From positions 1-39,853 of the forward strand of contig CALBZE010000029.1 of NCBI GenBank assembly GCA_937889645.1: 39,853 bases of DNA, read 5' to 3'. The notes under the pieces are model-generated. The model ran no database searches. It had not been told where the DNA came from and worked only from the letters and a program-made list of their open reading frames with translations. Position 1 is the stretch's first letter. Each line of letters opens with the position of its first letter. The position numbers were made by a program, and so were the translations under genes. Of this stretch, positions 29,838 through 37,835 are shown piece after piece. The stretch comes from an uncultured bacterium. GTDB lineage: Bacteria > Gemmatimonadota > Gemmatimonadetes > Longimicrobiales > RSA9.

Positions 29838-32162
29838 ATGCCTGCACGTTGCAGAGGCGCGCCGGGCGCGCTCCTCATCTACTTCGCGACGCTGCTCCTC
29901 CCCGCCGCACTCGTCGGCCAGACGCCGACCGTTCCGGTCTACGGGCGTGTAGTGGATGAGGGCGGCCAGCCGCTCGCGGGCGCGACCGTCGAGGTCGGCT
30001 TCAGCTATCTGACCGCCGAGACGGGCGCGGACGGGCGGTTCGTCCTGCACCTCGCGCCCGGACCCAAGCGCCTGATCGTCAAGCGGATCGGCTACACCAC
30101 CACCCAGCTCGACATCTTCGTCCGTCCCGACGTCATGCCGCCCGTGGTCGTCCGGCTGCGGCTGGCCCCGATCGCACTGAGCGGGATCTCGGTCGAGGCG
30201 CCCCGCATGCCCCCGCTCGGCACGACGGTCACGACGCAGACGGTCCGCCAGGTCCCACCGCTTGGCGAGCCGGACATCTTCCGCGCGGTGGTGCTTCTTC
30301 CCGCCATCACGCAGCCGAACGACCTGAAAGGCCGGATTCACCTCGCCGGCGGTGCGAGCGACGAGACCGGCGTCCAGCTCGACGGCCACCCGCTCCAGGA
30401 TCCCTTCCATCTGCTCGGCCTGGTCGGAGCGTTCAACGTTGCGGCTCTGGAGCGAGCGGACGTGCGGATCCACCACCTGGCGCCCTCGCTCGGCGGACGG
30501 CTCAGCGGCGTCATCGACCTGACGAGCCGGCGCCCGGCGGAGGAGCGCGAGGTCGAGGGCGTCTTGAGCCTCCTCAGCTCGGGCGTGACGGTGAACGAGC
30601 CCGCGGGCCCGCTCGGGATCGACGTGCTGGCGAGCGGGCGGATCACGTACCTGGATCGGATCGCCCCGCTCGTGTCCTCAGACCTACCGCGAATGGGCTT
30701 CTACGAGGCGCTGCTGCGCCTCGGGCGGTCGTGGGGCGACGCGCGCGTCGAGGCGATCGCCTTCCGGTCGGCCGACCGGTTCGTCGACGCCGAACTGGAC
30801 TCGCTCCCCGGCTACGAGCCGCTGCGCTGGGGCGAATCGCTCGTGGGCGTGCGGCTGGATTGGCGTGCCGGAGGGTGGTCGCTCGCCGCGCGGGGCTCGC
30901 TCGACCGCGCATTCGTGTACCTCGACGAGCGGAACGTCGTGGTACCGGTCCAGCTCGATGAGAATGGGGAACCGATCGACCCGCCGGTCTATGCTGGCAA
31001 CGTCGTCGACAGCCGGCGGGACTGGGCGTCCGCGGCGGTAACGATTGCGTATACGACGCCGCGATGGCGACTCGAGGGTGGGCTGGGCGGCGACCACCGC
31101 CGCAACCGCCAGTGGTGGATCGCCCGGGGACTCACGGACGAGATCTTCTCACCCAACATGCCGGGCCTGTACGACGGCGAGGAGGAATGGAGCGCGCTCT
31201 CCGCGTTCGGCGCGGCGTCGCTCCAGCCGTTCGAGCGGTGGAGCGCGACCGTAGGCGCGAGGGTGTGGAGCGCCGGCGACGTTTACGTCGCTCCGCGCGC
31301 CATCGTCGAGTTCCGCCCCGGCGGTGGCTGGACGATCGAGGCGGCGTACGACCGTCGCTACCAGTGGGACGCGCAGCTCGAGGAGCCGGTCGAGGGAAGC
31401 CTATCGCCGCCGCTCTTCCTGCTGGAGGAGCCACGCACCGCCGATGTCGTAGCCGGCTCGATCAGGCTCGCGGCGATCGATCTGCCGGGCGCGCTCACGG
31501 CGGACTTCGAGGTGCAGCCGTTCTGGAAGAAGTACCGCGATCGTACGCTCCTGGCCGCTCGCCCGCCGGGCGTGGCACGCGACACGGCGTGGCCCGGCTT
31601 CCCCGCGTTCGACCGCATCCGGGGGCGCAGCGTCGGCGTCGCGGTGGGCGGGAAGATCGGGGTAGCCGGCGTAGCGCTGGCTCAGGCGAGCTACACGTAT
31701 CAGCGCGTACGCGAGTGGATCGACGGCCGCGCGTACCCCACCTCGTGGGACGCCCCGCATACCCTCGCGGTTTTTGGCAGCGTCCCGATCGGCAGGGGAT
31801 GGACGCTCAACGTCGCCTACCAGGCGCACAGCGGCCGGGCGACGACGCCGGTCCTGGCGCGGATTCACGCGCCTCCAGCGGACCTTTCGCACCTCCTCGG
31901 CGTCCGCTACCTCCGCGGCGAACGCAACAGCATTCGCGTCCCGCCCTATCACCGGGTGGACCTGGGGCTGCGTCGCGCCGGCACGCTCTGGGGTGCGGAA
32001 TCCACCTTCGCGATCCAGGTGCTGAACCTGTTCGCCCGAGCGAACCCGATCGACTACAACTGGTCGGAGTACTACAGCTGGCTCACCTCGTCCAACGTCC
32101 ACCGACCCAGCCGGTACGGCCTGCCGATCCTGCCCTCGATCGGACTGGAGCTGCGATGGTGA
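29838..32162 (+). CDS. TonB-dependent receptor with carboxypeptidase-regulatory domain
   Basis: A 774-residue outer-membrane receptor. Signal peptide in residues 1-28 (ALLIYFATLLLPAALVGQ). Residues 33-110 are a carboxypeptidase-regulatory-like domain (VPVYGRVVDEGGQPLAGATVEVGFSYLTAETGADGRFVL). A plug domain follows (PDIFRAVVLLPAI..., IHLAGGASDETGVQLDGHPLQDPFH, GGRLSGVIDLTSR). The rest is the barrel, ending in LPSIGLELRW with C-terminal aromatic. A TonB box is not obvious. The ATG at 29838 was chosen because it starts the signal peptide; the frame is open further upstream and the ribosome binding site is weak. It overlaps the DUF4249 gene by 7 bp. The ligand is unknown. Confidence 0.88.
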   Translation: MPARCRGAPGALLIYFATLLLPAALVGQTPTVPVYGRVVDEGGQPLAGATVEVGFSYLTAETGADGRFVLHLAPGPKRLIVKRIGYTTTQLDIFVRPDVMPPVVVRLRLAPIALSGISVEAPRMPPLGTTVTTQTVRQVPPLGEPDIFRAVVLLPAITQPNDLKGRIHLAGGASDETGVQLDGHPLQDPFHLLGLVGAFNVAALERADVRIHHLAPSLGGRLSGVIDLTSRRPAEEREVEGVLSLLSSGVTVNEPAGPLGIDVLASGRITYLDRIAPLVSSDLPRMGFYEALLRLGRSWGDARVEAIAFRSADRFVDAELDSLPGYEPLRWGESLVGVRLDWRAGGWSLAARGSLDRAFVYLDERNVVVPVQLDENGEPIDPPVYAGNVVDSRRDWASAAVTIAYTTPRWRLEGGLGGDHRRNRQWWIARGLTDEIFSPNMPGLYDGEEEWSALSAFGAASLQPFERWSATVGARVWSAGDVYVAPRAIVEFRPGGGWTIEAAYDRRYQWDAQLEEPVEGSLSPPLFLLEEPRTADVVAGSIRLAAIDLPGALTADFEVQPFWKKYRDRTLLAARPPGVARDTAWPGFPAFDRIRGRSVGVAVGGKIGVAGVALAQASYTYQRVREWIDGRAYPTSWDAPHTLAVFGSVPIGRGWTLNVAYQAHSGRATTPVLARIHAPPADLSHLLGVRYLRGERNSIRVPPYHRVDLGLRRAGTLWGAESTFAIQVLNLFARANPIDYNWSEYYSWLTSSNVHRPSRYGLPILPSIGLELRW

Positions 32163-32920
32163 CGCGATCGATGACCTCGGCCCGGCTCGTTCTCGTGCTC
32201 GCGCTGCTCTCCGGCGCCTGCTCGTGGGACGCACCGCTGGTCCCGGACAGCGACGAGCCCTTCCTGTACGTCGTGCTCAACCAGCGTTCGATCTCGCATT
32301 ACGGCTCTATCGAGAAGCTCCACCAGCTCGCGCTCCTGCTCACAGCCGGGTCCCCGGTGGAGCCGATGGAGTACCGGTCGGCCGAGCGGTTCGAAATGTG
32401 GCGAACGTCCGACGGACGCCGCTTCGACTGGCGCGCATTCCCGAACGCCAGCGTGAGCCCCGGCACGGGCCAATCGGTTGAAGTTCACATGGCCAACTAC
32501 TACCTGCCGGACTCCACCACCGCCGCCGGACTCGGCGCGGCGGACCTCAGGTGGGGAGAGACGTACGAACTCGAGATCGAGACAGAGGGCGTCGTGGTCC
32601 GTGGGCGAGTCACGATCCCGGCCGCGTTCACCGCCAAGGTCGAGGTGCGCGACGGCCAACGAATCGTAACGTGGCCGCGGGTCGCGGGTGCCGCAGGGTA
32701 CAGCGTCGGCGCCTATCCCTACTCACGTCAGCTGCAGCGTGATACGTTCTACGTCGTGCCGGCCGACGCGCCGCCGGGTCCCATGTCCATCACCGCCGTC
32801 GATCCGAACCTGTATCAATACCTGATCGACGAGAATCTGGCCCGCTCAGGGATCGACGCGGGGTACGGCGTCTTCGGCGCGATCTCCGCCACCTGGGTTG
32901 ACCTTCCAAGCGCGCGGTAG
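32156..32920 (+). CDS. DUF4249 lipoprotein
   Basis: A 254-residue lipoprotein with lipobox SGAC (C22) after a hydrophobic signal (ARLVLVLALLSGAC). The beta-rich body includes ADLRWGETYELEIETEGVVVRGRVTIPA, the hallmark of DUF4249 proteins, which in Bacteroidota and relatives are encoded directly after TonB-dependent receptors. This is the case here: the ATG lies inside the end of the receptor gene. Probably anchored in the outer membrane and assisting the receptor. GTG at 32159 or ATG at 32171 are other possible starts. Confidence 0.82.
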   Translation: MVTRSMTSARLVLVLALLSGACSWDAPLVPDSDEPFLYVVLNQRSISHYGSIEKLHQLALLLTAGSPVEPMEYRSAERFEMWRTSDGRRFDWRAFPNASVSPGTGQSVEVHMANYYLPDSTTAAGLGAADLRWGETYELEIETEGVVVRGRVTIPAAFTAKVEVRDGQRIVTWPRVAGAAGYSVGAYPYSRQLQRDTFYVVPADAPPGPMSITAVDPNLYQYLIDENLARSGIDAGYGVFGAISATWVDLPSAR

Positions 32921-32944
32921 TGCGGACCCCACCACGCCCGGGAG

Positions 32945-32974
32945 TTGGTCCCACCGCCCGGCGCACCTTATCTT
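32945..32974 (+). promoter_or_regulatory. Promoter of the amidohydrolase gene
   Basis: TTGGTC (32945-32950), 17-18 bp spacer, TTATCT/TATCTT (32968-32974); leader about 45 nt with GGAGG 7 nt before the GTG. Confidence 0.5.
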
Positions 32975-33026
32975 TCGGTCTCCACGTCGACTGACATCAT
33001 CGACCCCCCGATCCGGAGGTGCGACC

Positions 33027-34823
33027 GTGAGCATCCCGTCGTCCCGTGGCCCGAGCCCCCGGCGCGCGCGGCCCGCGCGCGCGGCGGCCGGAGCCGCCAC
33101 TTTCCTGGCCGCCATGGCGACCGCCTCGCTGACCGCCGCCTGCGGCGCGGGCCCGGCCGTCCCGCCGGCCGACCTGGTCCTGACGAACGGCAAGATCGTC
33201 ACCGTCGACGACGCACGCCCGCAGGCGCAGGCGGTCGCCATCTCCGGCGATCGGATCGTCGCCGTCGGGAGCAACCGTGAGATCCGGCGCTACGTCGGGC
33301 CGAACACGGAGGTGATCGACCTCGAGGGGCGGCTCGCGGTCCCGGGCTTCATCGAGGGGCACGGGCACTTCATGGGCCTCGGCCGGGCCGCCATGATCCT
33401 CGACCTGACCACGGCGCGTACCTGGGATGACATCGTCGCCATGGTCGCCGAGGCGGCCAGGCAGGCGGAGCCGGGCGAGTGGATCCTCGGCCGCGGCTGG
33501 CACCAGGAGAAGTGGGAGACGGCGCCGACGCCCAACGTCGACGGCGTGCCGCTGCACCACTCGCTGAGCGCGGTGTCGCCCAACAACCCGGTCTACCTCA
33601 CCCACGCGAGCGGGCACGCCTCGTTCGCGAACGCGCGGGCCATGGAACTGGCCGGGATCAACCGGAACACCCGTGACCCCGCGGGCGGCACCATCGTGCG
33701 CGACGCGAACGGGAACCCGACCGGGCTGCTCCGCGAGCGGGCACAGGGCCTGGTCTCGGCGGCGATCGAACGCGACGAGGCGCGGCGTTCGCCGGAAGAG
33801 GTCGCCGCCACCATGCGTCGCATGGTCGAGCTGGCGGGCGAGGAGTTGCTGCGGAAGGGGGTGACGAGCTTCCACGACGCCGGCTCCGGCTTCGCGACGA
33901 TCGACTTCCTGCGTCGCCTGGCGGAGGAGGGCGCGCTCCCGGTCCGGCTCTACGTCATGGTGCGCGGCGAGTCGAACGACGTCATGGCCGAAAAGCTCCC
34001 GCAGTACCGTATCATCGGCGCGGGCAACGACTTCCTCACGGTCCGCTCCATCAAGCGCCAGATCGACGGCGCGCTCGGCGCCCACGGCGCGTGGCTCTTC
34101 GAACCATACGCAGACCTTCCCACGACTACCGGGCTCGTCCTGGAGCCGCCGGAGGACATCCGCCGCACCGCCGAGATCGCGATCCAGCACGGGTTCCAGG
34201 TCAACACCCACGCGATCGGCGACCGCGCGAACCACGAGGTCCTGGACATCTACGCCTCCGTCTTCGACGAGCACCCCGATGCGACGGACCTGCGCTGGCG
34301 CATCGAGCACGCCCAGCACGTCGACCCGGAGGACGTCCCGCGCTTCGCCGAGCTCGGCCTGATCGCCTCGATGCAGGCCGTGCACGGCACGTCGGACTGG
34401 CCGTGGGTCCCGACGCGTCTGGGCCGCGAGCGCGCCGAGCGGACGTCGTACCTCTGGCGCTCGTTCCTCGACGCCGGCGTCGTCGTCACCAACGGGACCG
34501 ACACGCCGGTCGAGGACGTGGACCCGCTGGCGAGCTTCTACGCCGCCGTCGCCCGCAAGACGCGTGAGGGCGAGGTCTTCACGCCGGAGCAGAAGCTGAC
34601 GCGGGAAGAGGCGCTCCGCGGCTACACCCTCGACAACGCGTACGCCGCGTTCGAGGAGGAGATCAAGGGCTCGATCACGCCCGGGAAGCTGGCGGACATC
34701 GTCGTCCTCTCGAAGGACATCATGACGATCCCGGAGGATGAGATCCTCGAGACCCGCGTCGTGATGACGATCCTGGGCGGCGTGGTGCGGTATCGGGCGG
34801 AGGGAGAGGTCGCGGCGCGGTAG
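33027..34823 (+). CDS. YtcJ-type amidohydrolase (amidohydrolase 3 family)
   Basis: A 598-residue exported metal-dependent hydrolase. The GTG at 33027 has GGAGG 7 nt upstream; a Tat-like or Sec signal follows (SRGPSPRRARPARAAAGAATFLAA, then a Cys at 39). Metal ligands of the amidohydrolase fold are visible: H112 and H114 in EGHGHFMG, the His of VNTHAIGDRAN, the His pair of IEHAQHVDP, and the catalytic Asp of NGTDTPVEDVDP. The usual N-terminal frame ADLVLTNGKIVTVDD and C-terminal GSITPGKLADIVVL close the beta-sandwich. The substrate of YtcJ-type enzymes is rarely known. The gene ends at a strong terminator (34845). Confidence 0.92.
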   Translation: MSIPSSRGPSPRRARPARAAAGAATFLAAMATASLTAACGAGPAVPPADLVLTNGKIVTVDDARPQAQAVAISGDRIVAVGSNREIRRYVGPNTEVIDLEGRLAVPGFIEGHGHFMGLGRAAMILDLTTARTWDDIVAMVAEAARQAEPGEWILGRGWHQEKWETAPTPNVDGVPLHHSLSAVSPNNPVYLTHASGHASFANARAMELAGINRNTRDPAGGTIVRDANGNPTGLLRERAQGLVSAAIERDEARRSPEEVAATMRRMVELAGEELLRKGVTSFHDAGSGFATIDFLRRLAEEGALPVRLYVMVRGESNDVMAEKLPQYRIIGAGNDFLTVRSIKRQIDGALGAHGAWLFEPYADLPTTTGLVLEPPEDIRRTAEIAIQHGFQVNTHAIGDRANHEVLDIYASVFDEHPDATDLRWRIEHAQHVDPEDVPRFAELGLIASMQAVHGTSDWPWVPTRLGRERAERTSYLWRSFLDAGVVVTNGTDTPVEDVDPLASFYAAVARKTREGEVFTPEQKLTREEALRGYTLDNAYAAFEEEIKGSITPGKLADIVVLSKDIMTIPEDEILETRVVMTILGGVVRYRAEGEVAAR

Positions 34824-34844
34824 CCGCGCGTCGCCGCCAACGGG

Positions 34845-34885
34845 AAACGCCTCCCCCGCGGACGGATCGCGGGGGAGGCGTTTCG
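34845..34885 (+). terminator. Strong terminator, probably bidirectional
   Basis: A perfect 16-bp stem (AAACGCCTCCCCCGCG at 34845-34860 with its partner at 34868-34883) and a 7-nt loop. Both strands end the stem in GCGTTT, so it can stop the amidohydrolase gene from the left and the M28 gene from the right. Confidence 0.85.
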
Positions 34886-34976
34886 TCGCTGGATTGGGCG
34901 CACCGCCAGCTGGCCGCACGGCTCGGGTCGCGGAGACTCGGCGGCGGCCAGCCGGCGCCTCAGACGCCCCCCGGCG

Positions 34977-36695
34977 TCAATGGTTGTGCGCCGTGCTCGC
35001 GCGCCCGAGCATCGCCTCGCGCTTGGCCTTGAACTCCGTCCCCTCCTTCCACGCCGGCCAGACGTCGCCGGTGGCGACGCGGTAGCCGACGGCGAAGAGG
35101 AGCCGCAGGTCGTCGACGGCGCCGGAGAGGTCCCAATCGGGCTTCACCTCGTCGCTCGGGGCGTGGTAGTCGTTCGCCGTGTACTCCGCCCGCTTCTGGT
35201 CGCCGTACCCCTCGGGCTTGCCGATGTAGCGGACGCCGGCGTCGGTGTAGAGCGCCGGGACACCCTGCTTCGCGAACTCGAAGTGGTCGGACCGGTAGAA
35301 GAAGCCCTTCTCCGGCTCGGGGTCCGGGACCACGAAGCGGCCGCGCGCCTCGGCCTCGGCGGTCAGCAGGTCGTCGAGCGTCGAGTTGCCGTAGCCGACG
35401 ACGACGACGTCCTCCGTGCTCCCCCACTGGTTGAGCCCGTCGATGTTGATGTTCGCGAGCGTCTTCTCGAGCGGGTAGAGCGGGTTGTTGGCGTAGTACT
35501 TGGCGCCGAGCAGACCCTGCTCCTCCGCGGTGACCGCGAGGAAGAGGATCGAGCGCGCGGGCGGCTCGGGGAGGCGCGTGAAGGCGCGGGCCAGCTCGAT
35601 CAGCCCCGCCGTCCCCGTCGCGTTGTCGAGGGCGCCGTTGTAGATCTGGTCGCCCTCGCGCGACTCGTCCTTCCCGAGGTGGTCCCAATGCGCGGTGTAG
35701 ACGACGTACTCGTCGCGCCGCGCCGGGTCGCTCCCCTCGAGCTTCGCGATCACGTTACGCGAGGCGACCTCGCGGAAGCTCTGCGTGGCGCGGAACGTCG
35801 CCTTCGCGTTCAGCGCGACGGGGCGGAAGTCCGGCCGGCGCGCGGCTTCCTTCAGCGCGTCGAAGTCCTGACCGGCCGCGGCGAAGATCTCGCGCGCCTT
35901 GTCCAGCGTGATCCACCCCTCGACCGGAACGCGGCTCATGTTGCCATCCGCGCTCACGATATCGAAGTTCTCGCGACCCCAGCTCCCGGTCACGACCTCC
36001 CACGGATAGCCGGCCGGCCCGGTCTCGTGCACGATCAGCACCGCCGCCGCGCCCTTCTCCGTCGCGATCTCGTACTTGTACGTCCAGCGGCCGTAGTACG
36101 TCATCGCGTCACCCTTGAACATGTTCGGATCGAGACGCGACGGGTCGTTCGGGTCGGGGACGGCCGGGTCGTTGATCAGCATGACGATCGTCTTCCCGGT
36201 CACGTCCACGCCCTTGTAGTCGTCCCAGCCGTACTCCGGCGCGACGACGCCGTAGCCGACGAAGACGACGTCGGACGCGTCGACCCGGACCTCGGGCGTG
36301 ATCCGCCGCGAGACGCCGACGAAGTTCTCCGGGAACGACAGCGGGATCGTGCGGTTCCCGACGAGGATGGACGCCGTGGTCCGCGTCGTGATCCCGACGA
36401 GCGGCACGTCCTGCGTCCAGCTCCCGTCCGGGTTGCCGGGCTGGAGCCCGAGCGCCTGGAACTGCTCGACCAGGAACGCGACCGTCTTGTCCTCGCCCGC
36501 GGTCCCGGGCGCGCGACCCTCGAATTCGTCGGACGACAGCGTGCGGATGTTGGCGAGGAGCGTCTCGGTCGTGATCGCTTGCTCGGCGGTGCGGATCGCG
36601 CCGCCCTCACCCGCGCCGCAACCGGCGGCGAGCAGCGCGAGCAGCGGCATGCCCGCCAACAACGAGCGCCTGTGGATGCCGATCCGTAGGGACAT
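34977..36695 (-). CDS. M28-family zinc aminopeptidase with PA domain
   Basis: A 572-residue exported peptidase. The signal ends in LAAGC (C26), so it is probably a lipoprotein. Residues 130-290 form a protease-associated (PA) insert. Zinc and catalytic residues of M28 are visible in order: His of YTAHWDHLG, Asp of NGALDNATG, Glu-Glu of TAEEQGLLG, Asp of NINIDGLNQ and His of DYHAPSDE. Known relatives release N-terminal amino acids from peptides in the periplasm or outside. AGGAGG lies 8 nt before the ATG. The 77-bp gap to the HTH gene suggests the two may share an mRNA. Confidence 0.93.
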   Translation of the reverse strand: MSLRIGIHRRSLLAGMPLLALLAAGCGAGEGGAIRTAEQAITTETLLANIRTLSSDEFEGRAPGTAGEDKTVAFLVEQFQALGLQPGNPDGSWTQDVPLVGITTRTTASILVGNRTIPLSFPENFVGVSRRITPEVRVDASDVVFVGYGVVAPEYGWDDYKGVDVTGKTIVMLINDPAVPDPNDPSRLDPNMFKGDAMTYYGRWTYKYEIATEKGAAAVLIVHETGPAGYPWEVVTGSWGRENFDIVSADGNMSRVPVEGWITLDKAREIFAAAGQDFDALKEAARRPDFRPVALNAKATFRATQSFREVASRNVIAKLEGSDPARRDEYVVYTAHWDHLGKDESREGDQIYNGALDNATGTAGLIELARAFTRLPEPPARSILFLAVTAEEQGLLGAKYYANNPLYPLEKTLANINIDGLNQWGSTEDVVVVGYGNSTLDDLLTAEAEARGRFVVPDPEPEKGFFYRSDHFEFAKQGVPALYTDAGVRYIGKPEGYGDQKRAEYTANDYHAPSDEVKPDWDLSGAVDDLRLLFAVGYRVATGDVWPAWKEGTEFKAKREAMLGRASTAHNH

Positions 36696-36771
36696 GGTCA
36701 GACCTCCTGGAGCAGTGGCCGGTCCCGGCGACCGGCTAGGAGAAAGGAAAAGGTTTCGCCGCGTCGGCGGC

Positions 36772-37146
36772 TCAATCGCCCCCGCCGCAGAACTCGGCCC
36801 GGAGCGAGGCGAGCCACCCCGGCGGCTCGCGGCCCGCGTCGCGGAAGGCCGCCTCGAGCCGCAACACTATATCCTCCAACGCCTTGCGACGTTCCGCGGG
36901 CGGCAGGTCTCGGCCCAGAACGAGGAGAGAGGCGCGCGCCGAGTCCGCATCGACCGTGCCCGGCACGTTCGCCGCCTCGCGGACGTACCACCGCTCGAGC
37001 TTTCGACGCGTCGCCGCGTACGGCGTCGACCCGTCCAGGAATTTCTGCAGCCCGGTGGGGCTCATGCCGACGGCGCGCGCGACGCGGCGCAGCGAGTACG
37101 CGTCCACCCGCTCCGCAACGGCCTCGCGCAATCGCTCGAGGCGCAC
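36772..37146 (-). CDS. Small HTH DNA-binding protein
   Basis: A 124-residue protein with an N-terminal XRE/lambda-repressor-like helix-turn-helix (LREAVAERVDAYSLRRVARAVGMSPTGLQKFLDG) followed by a helical region (PAERRKALEDIVLRLEAAFRDAG). I prefer the GTG at 37146 because GAGG lies 5 nt upstream; the ATG at 37167 (adding MPAREGG) is the alternative but lacks a ribosome binding site. It diverges from the pseudo-receiver gene, whose promoter lies just beyond its start. No effector domain is present; it may regulate itself or the divergent gene. Confidence 0.72.
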   Translation of the reverse strand: MRLERLREAVAERVDAYSLRRVARAVGMSPTGLQKFLDGSTPYAATRRKLERWYVREAANVPGTVDADSARASLLVLGRDLPPAERRKALEDIVLRLEAAFRDAGREPPGWLASLRAEFCGGGD

Positions 37147-37166
37147 ACCACCCTCACGCGCGGGCA

Positions 37167-37195
37167 TTGACTCGCCCGCCGCCTGGGCCTAGATT
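37167..37195 (+). promoter_or_regulatory. Near-consensus promoter of the receiver gene
   Basis: TTGACT (37167-37172), 17-bp spacer, TAGATT (37190-37195), start near 37202. It adjoins the start of the divergent HTH gene, so binding of that HTH protein could affect both. Confidence 0.8.
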
Positions 37196-37287
37196 GGCCC
37201 GTCCACTCCGTCTACTTTTCGCGTGCGTACACGCGGCAGTTTATGGCCGCGCCGCGCGGCGGGCAAGCGGGCGCTGGAGAGGAAACG

Positions 37288-37725
37288 GTGAGCTGGCGCG
37301 TCCTGGTCGTCGACTGGGACCCGAAGGCGGGTGAAACGCTGCGCGCGCGACTCGAGGGACGCGGCATGGTCGCCCGCGTCGTCGCCGACGCCGAAGCCGC
37401 CCTCGCCGCGCTGGAAGCGGACCCCGCCGACGTTGTCCTCACCGAGGCGTGCCTCCCCAGCCGACGCTCCGGCCTGTGGCTCCTCGCCGAGATCCGACGA
37501 CGCTGGGGCCACGGCATCCCGGTGATCCTCCACACCGCTTGGTTCCCCGACAGCGAGCAACTGCCGTGGTACCGCGCCGCCGACGCGGTGCTGATCAAGC
37601 CGGCGGACGACGACGTGCTGGCGGCCTGCATCGCCGGCGTCCTCCTGTGCAAGCGCGCGAGCGATCCGGCGGCGCGAAGCCCCGAGCCGACGCCGGCCGC
37701 CCCGGGGACGGCCGAGGCGCCGTAG
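37288..37725 (+). CDS. Atypical receiver-domain protein (pseudo-receiver)
   Basis: A 145-residue single-domain protein with the response-regulator receiver fold: VLVVDWDPKAGETLRARLEGRG, ADVVLTEACLPSRRSG, IPVILHTAWF and DAVLIKPADDD. The phospho-acceptor Asp is replaced by Glu (E53 in VVLTEACLP) and the second acidic-pocket residue is Trp (VVDWD instead of VVDDD), while the conserved Thr (T83) and Lys (K104) remain. So it probably does not take a phosphate in the usual way; Asp-to-Glu can mimic the active form. The GTG at 37288 has GGAGAGGA 4-8 nt upstream; the ATG at 37243 has none. A Pro/Ala-rich tail of about 25 residues ends it. No output domain. Confidence 0.85.
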   Translation: MSWRVLVVDWDPKAGETLRARLEGRGMVARVVADAEAALAALEADPADVVLTEACLPSRRSGLWLLAEIRRRWGHGIPVILHTAWFPDSEQLPWYRAADAVLIKPADDDVLAACIAGVLLCKRASDPAARSPEPTPAAPGTAEAP

Positions 37726-37759
37726 GCGCGACGCGCGACAGCAAGGCCCGGCCGTGCCT

Positions 37760-37811
37760 CGATCGAGCCGCCCGATCGGCCGCCGGATCGAGCCGCCGGA
37801 TCGAGCCGACC
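37760..37811. repeat. 13-bp tandem repeat, 4 units
   Basis: Units of GGATCGAGCCGCC (first unit CGATCGAGCCGCC; second 12 bp; last 14 bp) in the 110-bp gap between the convergent receiver and MCP genes. Confidence 0.85.
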
Positions 37812-37835
37812 GGAGCCGGGGCCAATCGCCGCGCG

